Shown: positions 1 through 7,670 of the stretch, in pieces
Layout of the letters: every line of letters starts with the position of its first letter
Position numbering within the stretch: the stretch's first letter is position 1
From: Flavobacteriales bacterium UBA1958
GTDB taxonomy: Bacteria; Bacteroidota; Bacteroidia; Flavobacteriales_D; Sanyastnellaceae
Length of the DNA: 20,321 nucleotides
Direction: 5' to 3'
Assembly: GCA_002336675.1 (NCBI GenBank)
Contig: DDEI01000052.1
Location: 1-20,321 of the forward strand
The notes under the pieces: generated by a model
What the model saw: only the letters and a program-made list of their open reading frames with translations
Told to the model about the DNA's origin: nothing
Database searches by the model: none
Translations under genes and position numbers: made by a program

Positions 1-691
1 AGTCCTTTTGAAAGAATCTAGTTTTTCTCATGTTTTTCAGAGAGATTCTACTTGCAGTTAGGTTGGCTACACATCCATTTTCAAATTCTATTCTAGCATT
101 GCAAATGTCTGGCGTCTCACTAACTACTGCTACACCGCTAGCACGGATTTCTTTTATTTCGGAATCCATCGTATGAAGAATAATATCTAAATCATGAATC
201 ATTAAATCTAGTACAACAGGCACATCAGTACCTCTCGGGTTGAATTCCGATAATCTGTGAGCCTCTATGAAAACAGGCTTAGATAAATGTGCTGCCGCAC
301 AAATATAAGCTGGATTGAATCTTTCCACATGACCTACTTGCAGTTTTAATCCTGACGAAATCACCAGATTAGCCAACTTTTCAGCCTCAGCCACAGTATG
401 CGAGATAGGCTTTTCTATAAAAACATGTTTACCAGCATTCAAAGCCAATACGGCACAGTCAAAATGTGCCAAAGTGGGAGTTACTATGTCTATTACTTCA
501 GAATCAGCGATTAACTCTTCAATACTATCGTAGGATTTAATTCCCGTATTTATAGATATTTCGGATGATTTTTTCGAGTCTGAGTCGAAAAAGCCCACTA
601 TCTCGAAACGTTCAGGAATTAATAAAAGACACTTTAAATGAATTTTCCCTAAATGACCTACTCCTATTAATCCAAGTTTTAATGGCTTCAC
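1..691 (-). CDS. Gfo/Idh/MocA-family NAD(P)-dependent oxidoreductase (5' part; 3' end outside window)
   Basis: The minus strand is open from a GTG at 691-689 to the window edge, giving about 230 residues. The N-terminus has the Rossmann dinucleotide motif GLIGVGHLG (residues 7-15). The family EKP motif is at 93-95, GHVERFNP at 120-127, and DLMIHDLD at 162-169, where the His-Asp pair is the usual catalytic/substrate region of this family. Such proteins oxidise or reduce sugar hydroxyls with NAD(P). The GHVERFNP/DLxxHDLD combination resembles nucleotide-sugar 3-dehydrogenases of surface-polysaccharide pathways, but the substrate cannot be told from sequence. GTG is chosen because no ATG precedes the Rossmann motif and an in-frame stop lies at 742-740; a TTG at 736-734 is a weaker option. 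The gene is divergent from pcm. The C-terminal part is not visible. Confidence 0.9.
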   Translation of the reverse strand, partial: MKPLKLGLIGVGHLGKIHLKCLLLIPERFEIVGFFDSDSKKSSEISINTGIKSYDSIEELIADSEVIDIVTPTLAHFDCAVLALNAGKHVFIEKPISHTVAEAEKLANLVISSGLKLQVGHVERFNPAYICAAAHLSKPVFIEAHRLSEFNPRGTDVPVVLDLMIHDLDIILHTMDSEIKEIRASGVAVVSETPDICNARIEFENGCVANLTASRISLKNMRKTRFFQKD

Positions 692-704
692 CAGCTTTTT
701 TTTA

Positions 705-736
705 CAAAAATAATCTAAAGTCTTTTTGACAATCAA
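705..736 (-). promoter_or_regulatory. Bacteroidota-type promoter for the minus-strand oxidoreductase
   Basis: On the minus strand a perfect -7 element TATTTTTG lies at 712-705, with a -33 TTG at 736-734 and a 21-base spacer. A second TTG at 732-730 would give a 17-base spacer. The TTG elements lie in a 6-bp dyad TTTTGA/TCAAAA (724-738). The implied transcript starts roughly 6-10 bases before the GTG codon, so the leader is almost absent. This is a consensus match only. Confidence 0.5.
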
Positions 737-802
737 AAGTTAATGGAATTCATTTTTCATTCAAAGACGATAAAAGAAAAAAGTTACTTTTCTTTTTAGA
801 AA

Positions 803-1453
803 ATGGAAGATTCATATAGACATAAAGGACTAAGGAGAAACTTATTAGCTCAGCTGAGATTAAAAGGGATTATAAATGAAGATGTACTAGAGGCTATGGA
901 GGCGGTACCTAGACATTTTTTTATGAATAGTGCTTTTTTAAAGTTCGCATATGAAGACAAGGCATTTCCGATAGGAGCTGACCAAACTATCTCTCAGCCT
1001 TATACCGTAGCTTTTCAGACTTCTATTCTAAACGTGAGTCCAGGAATGAAGGTCTTGGAAATAGGGACAGGAAGCGGTTATCAAACATCGGTGTTGGCTA
1101 AACTTGGGACTAAAGTATTTTCTATTGAAAGGCAGAAGTCTTTGTTTTTAAAAACAGATAGTCTGCTAAGTAAAATGCGTGTAAAAGCCCAACGATATTA
1201 TGGTGATGGGTATAAAGGTAAGCCAGCTTTCGCTCCTTATGATAGAGTTATAGTTACATGTGGAGCTCCAGAAGTTCCAAATGCTCTAATAAAACAGCTT
1301 AAGATCGGAGGGTTGTTAGTTATTCCTGTCGGTCAAGAGGGCTCACAAGAAATGTTGAGACTCACCAAAAACTCAGAAACAGATTTTAGTTTAGAAAGGT
1401 TCGGAGAATTCAGTTTCGTGCCTATGCTAGAAGATAGAGAAATGCGCTACTAA
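803..1453 (+). CDS. pcm: Protein-L-isoaspartate(D-aspartate) O-methyltransferase
   Basis: This 216-residue protein transfers a methyl group from S-adenosylmethionine to damaged L-isoaspartyl residues, starting their repair. Family features in order are QTISQPY at 61-67 (substrate-side loop), the SAM-binding motif VLEIGTGSGYQ at 84-94, the acidic post-I strand FSIER at 106-110, YDRVIVTCGAPEVP at 146-159, and the C-terminal FVPML at 205-209. Length is normal for the bacterial enzyme. The ATG start puts the usual helical N-terminus (residues 1-40) in place; no Shine-Dalgarno is visible, as is common in this phylum. It stands alone, divergent from the oxidoreductase and 259 bases before the next gene. 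A poor -7-like TACTTTTC lies at 785-792 without a convincing -33. Confidence 0.93.
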   Translation: MEDSYRHKGLRRNLLAQLRLKGIINEDVLEAMEAVPRHFFMNSAFLKFAYEDKAFPIGADQTISQPYTVAFQTSILNVSPGMKVLEIGTGSGYQTSVLAKLGTKVFSIERQKSLFLKTDSLLSKMRVKAQRYYGDGYKGKPAFAPYDRVIVTCGAPEVPNALIKQLKIGGLLVIPVGQEGSQEMLRLTKNSETDFSLERFGEFSFVPMLEDREMRY

Positions 1454-1663
1454 TTTCACTGTATGTTGTCTTATTTGTCATAACGTCAAATTAGAATTCG
1501 GACATTGTTTATGAGTCGTAGTGTTTTCTGAATCCCGTCAAATAGGCTAAGATCGATTTCTTAATTGCCTAGGGATCATTAATGAATGTTTCTGTAAAAG
1601 TCAAAACTGGTTTAGCCCAAAAAGTTTTTCAGTGATATAAGTGGAATATTTTTATCGGATAAT

Positions 1664-1691
1664 GACAGACTAATTTGTTTGTCTATTTTTG
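1664..1691 (+). promoter_or_regulatory. Putative promoter with abutting dyad upstream of the PNGase F-like gene
   Basis: A perfect -7 consensus TATTTTTG sits at 1684-1691, 21 bases before the ATG. Directly against it is a dyad, GACAGAC (1664-1670) and GTTTGTC (1677-1683), a 7-bp stem with one G-T pair and a 6-base loop. No TTG lies at the expected -33 distance. The rest of 1454-1712 shows no convincing gene, terminator or other element. The -7 match is direct; the operator role is inference. Confidence 0.35.
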
Positions 1692-1712
1692 ATGAAAATA
1701 AAACTCTAAATC

Positions 1713-4700
1713 ATGCAGAAATTATTACTGATCTTCTCTTTATTTATTTTGTCCTCTTTTGATGTTAGAGCAGATCCGGGAGATACCTTGATTGTTCAAA
1801 CATACACTTTCGATGCACAGAATAACCCGGAAACTAATTATGATTCTCCTGGCAGAAGGTATTTTGATTTTCCTGAGAATGATGGAACATCATATCAGAA
1901 AATACTAATGCATTATACATTGAAATGTTTCGAGGATGGAACAGCCGGTGGCTTAGGCTTTGATTGTGGAGAATGGGATTATACGTCACATACTTTTTTA
2001 TATGAGCATACTGGTGAGTTGGATTCTAACGCGCTTTCTCATCCACGTTATTTGTCTAATAATTTAGAGTTTGATGCGATGTCTTTTTCACCAATTCCTC
2101 TTATTAATACATTCACTTATGAGTTTTTGCAGACAGATATAAATAATGTAATTTCTGAAGAAGAGTTCTTAGTAAATAGCGAGATGGAGGATGGTATTGC
2201 AATCTCGTCAGACACACCTACGAGAATTCAGTTCTATTATCCTAATGAGGACTTAGCGGCAGCAGAATTAGATGGCTTGATTCAGAAAATGTCATTAATT
2301 TTTGAAGGTGAATCTACTTTAAGTAATCTTAAAATAAGAACTTCATGGCTTAATGAGGTTCCTGATGAAATGGTCGATGAGGGTCTCGAAGATAATTTCA
2401 CGCATCCCTCTTTTTCCTTTTTTACAGGAGTGACAGACTTTTTCTTAGACATTCCTGTTGAGTGGGATGGAGCGTCAGGGTTGTTGGTCGATTTTTCTTT
2501 CGATTCTAGTGAGGATCAGTTTAGCATTTGGGGGGGTGCGGGCAATTCATTAATGTCAGCCTTAACAGAAGAAAAGTACATCGTTTTTGATGGTGGAGAT
2601 CAGGTAAGTATTCCTCCCTCGGTTTTTGAAACCATAGAAGAAGAGGTAACCATAGGTTATTGGTTGTACGGTAACCCAGAATTTCAACCTGAAAACAATT
2701 CAACCTTCGAAGGGGTTAATTCAGATAACCAACGAGTTTTAAACTGTCATAATCCATGGAGTAATGGCCAGGTGTATTGGGATGCTGGTCAAGATGAGGG
2801 TTACGATAGAATAAACGCTCAAGCTGTTGCAGAGGAATATGCAGGAGAATGGAATCATTGGGCTTTTACGAAGAACACGAACACTGGTCATATGAGAATT
2901 TTTCTGAATGGTGAAGAGTGGCTAATGGGAGAGGGTAAGGATAATTCTATGTCAGGAATAGCCAAGTTCAATATTGCCTCTTCAGCTGGCGGGACTAATT
3001 ATTATAGAGGAGCCATGGATGACTTTTTTGTTTTAGATAAAGAGTTGACAGCAGAAGAAATTCAGTCTTATATGAATGGTGGCTATTCTTTGGACTTGCC
3101 GCAAGTAGAAAATCTGGTAGCATTTTTTGGATTTAACCATACCTATGGAGAGCCGGTAAATAATGAGGTTTCAGGTTCAGACGGTTTGTCTATAGGTAAT
3201 GCAGCGTTGCAAAATCATCCTGGTTTTGTACTAACTGCTCTAAACAATCCCGTTACTATAAGGCCAGCACTCTCTCTCTTTTCTGGAGACTATGAAACGA
3301 TAGAATCATCCATACTTTATGAAGTGGAGGAAGAGCTTCCTCCTGTATCTATAATTGAATATGGAGTAAATGGAAATGAAATTGAAGTTTTAAATAGTCA
3401 GGTTTTATATCCTCTAGGTTTCTCAAATCTATACGGTTTAGATGGAGAGATAGTGGAGTCTGTTTCCAACGAGGAGGATACTCTTGTAGAATTTACTAAT
3501 GAAACCTTGAATTATTTCTCTCCTCCTTTTGAGGTGGTTAATAGGATTGAGTTAGGTAGATTTATCACACCTTATGGAATCGGCTTGGATTTAGAGGAGG
3601 GTTGGACTTGGATATATGACTTGACAGATTTTGAACCTTTGCTGCGCGGAGAAGTGGAATTAGAAGCAGGAAACTGGCAAGAGTTATTAGATCTAAAATT
3701 CTTATTTATAGAAGGAACACCGCCAAGAGATGTAAAGAGAGTAGAGAATATCTGGGCTGGGAATTGGGGGCTAGGAGCTTGGGATGAAAATGTTTTAGAG
3801 AAGACAGTGCAGATTCAGGCAGGAGAGGAAATGTTCAAGATGAGAACTACCACCTCAGGTCATGGTTTCGGAACTGGAAATAACTGTGGCGAGTTTTGTT
3901 TTAATAACCACAAGTTAAAGGTGAATGGAAATACAGAATATAACTGGGAGGTGATGCAGGAGTGTGCAGATAATCCTTTGTATCCACAGGGAGGAACTTG
4001 GATTTATGACAGAGCGGGATGGTGTCCTGGAGCGCCGGTAAGAATGAGGGAGCATGAGTTGAGTGAGTTTGTTTCAGGTGATGAATTTACTTTAGAGTAC
4101 GATATAGATAATGACCCTGATGGTAATTACTGGTTTATGGGGCAGCTATTCTCTTATGGAGAAATTAATCATGAATTAGATGTAGAGATAGATCAGATAT
4201 TAGCACCGTCTGATTTTAGAATAAATAGTAGAATGAATCCTATATGTGATGATCCGGTAATTCGAATTACCAATAAAGGGTCTCAGCCATTGACTTCATG
4301 TCAAATTGAATTTGGTATAAACGGTCAGCTTCAAATTTCTACATGGAATGGTGATTTAGGGTTTATGGAAAGTGAAGATATTACGTTGACTTATAATGAG
4401 TCTGAGGAGTTTTATAATGGTGAAGAAGATGATATGATGACTTTTCAAGCTAGAATTATAAACCCTAATAATGGTATTGATCAAAATGAAAGTAACAACG
4501 CCGCTAGTTCGCATTTTTTCAGACCCCCTACCTATAGTTATGATGAGGATGAAGACGACAACAGAATTATTATAGAAACCAGAACTAATGCGGCTCCAGG
4601 AGAAACAATGGTTCAGTTGAAGAATATCTTCGGAGCTATACATTGGACTAGTAATTATACCCAGGCGAACACGGTTTATAGAGATACCCTTACTTTAAAT

Positions 4701-5150
4701 GCTGGATGCTATTTATTGGACATTACAGATTCAGGAGAAGATGGTTTAAATTTCTTTGCTAATAATGATGGAGTAGGTTATGTGAGAATTAGAGAAGTGG
4801 ATGGGTGGTATTTTGAAACATTTCAAAATAACTTCGGAAAAGAGCTCAAACATTATTTTAATTTCGAGACCAATATTTATGATAATGTACCTGAACTTGA
4901 TAAGGCGGATGTTAGAATTTATCCTAACCCTACCAAAGGCAAGTTTTACCTTCAAGGTATCGACATAAAAGGAGAGATTTCAGTAGTGGTATATGGTGTG
5001 TCGGGAAAAGCAGTGAAGCGAATAAGCGCTAGGTTGAAAGATTCTGAATCAAGAATAGAAATTGACATAGAAAACCAGTCCACAGGCTTGTATAACGTAG
5101 TTATTACTCATGGTCATAAGACGTTTTCTAAAAGACTAGTTAAGGAGTAG
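1713..5150 (+). CDS. Secreted peptide-N-glycosidase F-related protein with LamG-like insert and T9SS sorting domain
   Basis: The protein has 1145 residues. Residues 1-20 form a signal peptide. CGEWD at 85-89 matches the region of PNGase F holding catalytic Asp60. Residues about 130-600 are an insert; 285-455 look like a LamG/concanavalin-type sandwich. The rest of the PNGase F fold resumes with GRFITPY (615-621), RTTTSGHG (711-718), CGEFC (725-729, the Glu206 equivalent between paired cysteines) and DRAGWCPG (766-773). Residues 820-935 resemble a CARDB/Ig-like domain and 945-1050 a further beta domain with GCYLLDITDSGEDGL. Residues 1066-1145, starting VRIYPNPTKGKFYL, are a type A T9SS sorting domain, so export and surface attachment or release are expected. 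Known PNGase F cleaves N-glycans from glycoproteins; activity here is inferred, since the Glu118 counterpart is unclear. Confidence 0.85.
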   Translation: MQKLLLIFSLFILSSFDVRADPGDTLIVQTYTFDAQNNPETNYDSPGRRYFDFPENDGTSYQKILMHYTLKCFEDGTAGGLGFDCGEWDYTSHTFLYEHTGELDSNALSHPRYLSNNLEFDAMSFSPIPLINTFTYEFLQTDINNVISEEEFLVNSEMEDGIAISSDTPTRIQFYYPNEDLAAAELDGLIQKMSLIFEGESTLSNLKIRTSWLNEVPDEMVDEGLEDNFTHPSFSFFTGVTDFFLDIPVEWDGASGLLVDFSFDSSEDQFSIWGGAGNSLMSALTEEKYIVFDGGDQVSIPPSVFETIEEEVTIGYWLYGNPEFQPENNSTFEGVNSDNQRVLNCHNPWSNGQVYWDAGQDEGYDRINAQAVAEEYAGEWNHWAFTKNTNTGHMRIFLNGEEWLMGEGKDNSMSGIAKFNIASSAGGTNYYRGAMDDFFVLDKELTAEEIQSYMNGGYSLDLPQVENLVAFFGFNHTYGEPVNNEVSGSDGLSIGNAALQNHPGFVLTALNNPVTIRPALSLFSGDYETIESSILYEVEEELPPVSIIEYGVNGNEIEVLNSQVLYPLGFSNLYGLDGEIVESVSNEEDTLVEFTNETLNYFSPPFEVVNRIELGRFITPYGIGLDLEEGWTWIYDLTDFEPLLRGEVELEAGNWQELLDLKFLFIEGTPPRDVKRVENIWAGNWGLGAWDENVLEKTVQIQAGEEMFKMRTTTSGHGFGTGNNCGEFCFNNHKLKVNGNTEYNWEVMQECADNPLYPQGGTWIYDRAGWCPGAPVRMREHELSEFVSGDEFTLEYDIDNDPDGNYWFMGQLFSYGEINHELDVEIDQILAPSDFRINSRMNPICDDPVIRITNKGSQPLTSCQIEFGINGQLQISTWNGDLGFMESEDITLTYNESEEFYNGEEDDMMTFQARIINPNNGIDQNESNNAASSHFFRPPTYSYDEDEDDNRIIIETRTNAAPGETMVQLKNIFGAIHWTSNYTQANTVYRDTLTLNAGCYLLDITDSGEDGLNFFANNDGVGYVRIREVDGWYFETFQNNFGKELKHYFNFETNIYDNVPELDKADVRIYPNPTKGKFYLQGIDIKGEISVVVYGVSGKAVKRISARLKDSESRIEIDIENQSTGLYNVVITHGHKTFSKRLVKE

Positions 5151-5184
5151 TTTTTAATTTTATTCTTCTCTTTCTGATTTGTTA

Positions 5185-5230
5185 AGGGGGTGTTGATAAG
5201 AAATAGTAGTTTTCTTATAGTCTACCCCCT
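5185..5230 (+). other. Extended hairpin upstream of glutamine synthetase (structure A)
   Basis: Two nested perfect stems are seen: outer AGGGGGT (5185-5191) with ACCCCCT (5224-5230), and inner ATAAGAAA (5196-5203) with TTTCTTAT (5211-5218) around a 7-base loop. The 3' outer arm is also the 5' arm of the next hairpin, so the two cannot form together. It could end the upstream transcript, though there is no U-run directly after it, or it could be a regulatory leader. Confidence 0.4.
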
Positions 5231-5258
5231 GTTATTTTAGGGGTAGTTTGTACTTTTG
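5222..5258 (+). promoter_or_regulatory. Dyad plus -7 promoter element for glutamine synthetase (structure B)
   Basis: The dyad CTACCCC (5222-5228) / GGGGTAG (5240-5246) is followed four bases later by a perfect -7 consensus TACTTTTG (5251-5258), 16 bases before the ATG. No TTG lies at -33; the dyad occupies that spacer, the usual place for a regulator binding site. As RNA from further upstream it would form a 7-8 bp hairpin followed by a T-rich stretch. Confidence 0.45.
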
Positions 5259-5274
5259 TTGAAAATTTAAAAAA

Positions 5275-7461
5275 ATGCCAACGTTTCGAACTACTGCACT
5301 TGAAGATGTGTTTCACCGAAAACCATTAGAGGTAAAAGCTCCCTCAGGAAAAGTTTCTGATTATTATGGACAGAATGTCTTTAATCAGTCTACTATGAGA
5401 GAATACCTCACTGATGAGGCATACGATTCAGTAATGGATTCCATGATTCATGGTTCTAGAATTGACAGAGGAATAGCAGACCAAGTCGGTTCATCTATGA
5501 AGGATTGGGCTATGTCTAGGGGTGCTACTCACTACACTCATTGGTTTCAGCCTTTGACAGGAAGTACAGCAGAGAAGCATGATTCTTTTTTCACTCCTTC
5601 TTCAGAGGGCAGAGCTATAGAGAAGTTTGATGGCTCTATGCTAGTTCAGCAGGAGCCAGATGCGAGTTCTTTTCCTAATGGAGGAATTAGAAACACATTT
5701 GAAGCTAGAGGTTATACGTTGTGGGATCCTACATCTCCAGCCTTCGTAATAGGGACTACATTATGTATTCCTACTATATTTATTTCTTATACAGGGTTTG
5801 CCTTAGACTATAAAATGCCATTATTAAAGGCTCTCAAAGCAGTCGATGATGCTTCAGTTAAAGTATGTCAGTATTTCGATAAAAATGTAAGTAAGGTGAA
5901 CGCCACACTTGGATGGGAGCAGGAGTATTTTCTTATTGATAAAGCACTTTATAATGCTAGACCAGACATCGCATTAACAGGTCGAGCTCTTTTCGGTTAC
6001 GCTTCTGCCAAAGGACAGCAGCTTGATGATCATTACTTCGGGTCTATCCCAGACAGAGTGATGGCTTTCATGCAAGAGTATGAAATTGAATGCCATAAAT
6101 TGGGTATTCCTGTAACTACTAGACATAATGAGGTAGCTCCTAATCAATTTGAATTGGCCCCTATGTTTGAAGAGGCTAATTTAGCCAACGACCATAATCT
6201 TCTTCTTATGGATATAATGGAGAAAGTGGCTAAAAAGCATGACTTCAGGATTTTGTTCCATGAAAAGCCTTTTGCAGGATTAAATGGAAGTGGAAAACAT
6301 AATAACTGGGCCTTAAGTACAAACACTGGAGTTAATCTACTAAGACCAGGGAAAAACCCTAAATCAAACCTACAATTCCTAACATTCCTAGTAAATACTA
6401 TTAAAGCAATTTATGACAATGCGGACGTGCTTAGAGCAAGTATTGCAGGAGCAGGGAATGATCATAGATTAGGTGGGCATGAAGCTCCCCCGGCTATAGT
6501 TTCTGTGTTTATAGGTTCTCAGCTTAGTAAGCTCCTCGATGATTTAGAGAAAAACATAAAAGTGGGGAAAATGACTCCAGAAGATAAAACGGAGTTGAAA
6601 TTAGAGATAGGTAAGATTCCTCAAATCTTATTGGATAATACGGATAGAAATAGAACTTCACCTTTTGCTTTCACAGGAAATAAATTTGAATTTAGAGCAG
6701 TAGGTTCTACAGCTAATTGCGCCAATGCTATGATTGTTGTAAATACAATAGTAGCTAATCAGTTGAATAAATTTAAGGTAGAGGTAGATAAGAGAATCTC
6801 TAATGGAGTGAAAAAAGATGAAGCTATTCTAAAGGAAATCCAAAAATTAATTAAAGAGTCTAAGACCATCCGTTTCGAAGGGAATGGGTATGGGGAAGAG
6901 TGGGTTAAAGAAGCTAAGAAAAGAGGCCTTTCTAATTTGAAAGACACACCTTCAGCATTAAAAGTATGGAAAAGTCAAAAAGTACAAGAAATGTTTGCCG
7001 CGTTGAATGTATTAAGCAATGAAGAGGTTGATGCTAGATATGAAGTTCAGCTGGAGAATTATGTAATGAAGTTGCAGATAGAGGCTAGAATTTGTGGTGA
7101 TATGGCTCAAAATCATATTATTCCCGCAGCCATTAATTATCAAAATAAATTACTTGAGAATGTAACTGGTTTAAAGGCAGTTCTTGGAGCTTCTTATAAG
7201 AAATCAGCCACAACTCAAATAAAATTAATTGAAGATATTAGTACTCACCTTACTGGCATTAAGTTAGCTATTGATGAGTTAAAGATAGTTCGTAAGAAGG
7301 TAGAAGGGATGGAAGACTTAGAAAAACAAGCAGCTGAATTTTCTGAAAAAGTAAAGCCCCTCATGGATGTAGTGAGAGAACACGCTGATAGGCTAGAAAT
7401 GTTAGTTGACGATGAGATTTGGCCATTGCCCAAGCTTAGAGAGATTCTCTTTACTAGATAG
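5275..7461 (+). CDS. glnN: Glutamine synthetase type III
   Basis: This enzyme makes glutamine from glutamate, ammonia and ATP in the cytoplasm. At 728 residues it has the length of the type III family (about 700-730), far longer than GSI or GSII. Motifs in order are WEQEYF at 214-219 (metal-binding Glu residues), RHNEVAPNQFELAP at 283-296, the ATP/glutamate region NGSGKHNNWALS at 337-348, and DRNRTSPFAFTGNKFEFR at 457-474, followed by AVGS. The C-terminal third (about 500-728) is rich in Lys and Glu and predicted helical, as usual for GSIII. The ATG at 5275 gives the typical N-terminus, with FRTTALEDVF close behind. It is a single-gene unit with dyad elements in front and a terminator behind. 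GSIII is the common GS of Bacteroidota. Confidence 0.96.
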   Translation: MPTFRTTALEDVFHRKPLEVKAPSGKVSDYYGQNVFNQSTMREYLTDEAYDSVMDSMIHGSRIDRGIADQVGSSMKDWAMSRGATHYTHWFQPLTGSTAEKHDSFFTPSSEGRAIEKFDGSMLVQQEPDASSFPNGGIRNTFEARGYTLWDPTSPAFVIGTTLCIPTIFISYTGFALDYKMPLLKALKAVDDASVKVCQYFDKNVSKVNATLGWEQEYFLIDKALYNARPDIALTGRALFGYASAKGQQLDDHYFGSIPDRVMAFMQEYEIECHKLGIPVTTRHNEVAPNQFELAPMFEEANLANDHNLLLMDIMEKVAKKHDFRILFHEKPFAGLNGSGKHNNWALSTNTGVNLLRPGKNPKSNLQFLTFLVNTIKAIYDNADVLRASIAGAGNDHRLGGHEAPPAIVSVFIGSQLSKLLDDLEKNIKVGKMTPEDKTELKLEIGKIPQILLDNTDRNRTSPFAFTGNKFEFRAVGSTANCANAMIVVNTIVANQLNKFKVEVDKRISNGVKKDEAILKEIQKLIKESKTIRFEGNGYGEEWVKEAKKRGLSNLKDTPSALKVWKSQKVQEMFAALNVLSNEEVDARYEVQLENYVMKLQIEARICGDMAQNHIIPAAINYQNKLLENVTGLKAVLGASYKKSATTQIKLIEDISTHLTGIKLAIDELKIVRKKVEGMEDLEKQAAEFSEKVKPLMDVVREHADRLEMLVDDEIWPLPKLREILFTR

Positions 7462-7476
7462 TTGTTAGTAAAATTT

Positions 7477-7514
7477 AAAATCCCGCTGTATCTTTCAGGG
7501 GGATTTTCTGTTTT
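7477..7514 (+). terminator. Rho-independent terminator after glutamine synthetase
   Basis: AAAATCCC (7477-7484) pairs with GGGATTTT (7500-7507), extended inside by CTG/CAG (7486-7488 and 7496-7498) around a 7-base loop. A short T-run follows (7511-7514). The rest of the 7462-7670 gap holds only the next promoter. Confidence 0.7.
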
Positions 7515-7607
7515 ATTGAAATAGGTCATTAGAGATGATTAATGAGCTTGGCGGGGTCAGATTATATACCATAATTGAGCTGAAAACAGAAAGGCTGAAA
7601 ATTCTTT

Positions 7608-7639
7608 TTGTCTAACTAGTATTAAATTCTTTATTTTCG
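7608..7639 (+). promoter_or_regulatory. Promoter for the PorE-like OmpA gene
   Basis: A -33 TTG (7608-7610) is separated by 21 bases from TATTTTCG (7632-7639), a 7 of 8 match to TAnnTTTG. The predicted leader to the ATG at 7671 is about 25 bases and includes a run of nine A residues. Confidence 0.5.
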
Positions 7640-7670
7640 CCTTTAGGAAACAAAAAAAAACCTCAAGCAG

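Noticed and set aside
1582..1635. 17-codon ATG-to-TGA reading frame in the pcm-PNGase gap
   Set aside because: Too short, no ribosome site or promoter, no recognisable peptide; expected by chance.
1454..1712. Hidden RNA gene in the longest gap
   Set aside because: No tRNA-like fold, strong hairpin or terminator seen apart from the dyad next to the -7 element.
4356..4643. 95-codon minus-strand reading frame within the PNGase-like gene
   Set aside because: Antisense shadow of a continuous, domain-bearing plus-strand gene; composition is non-protein-like.
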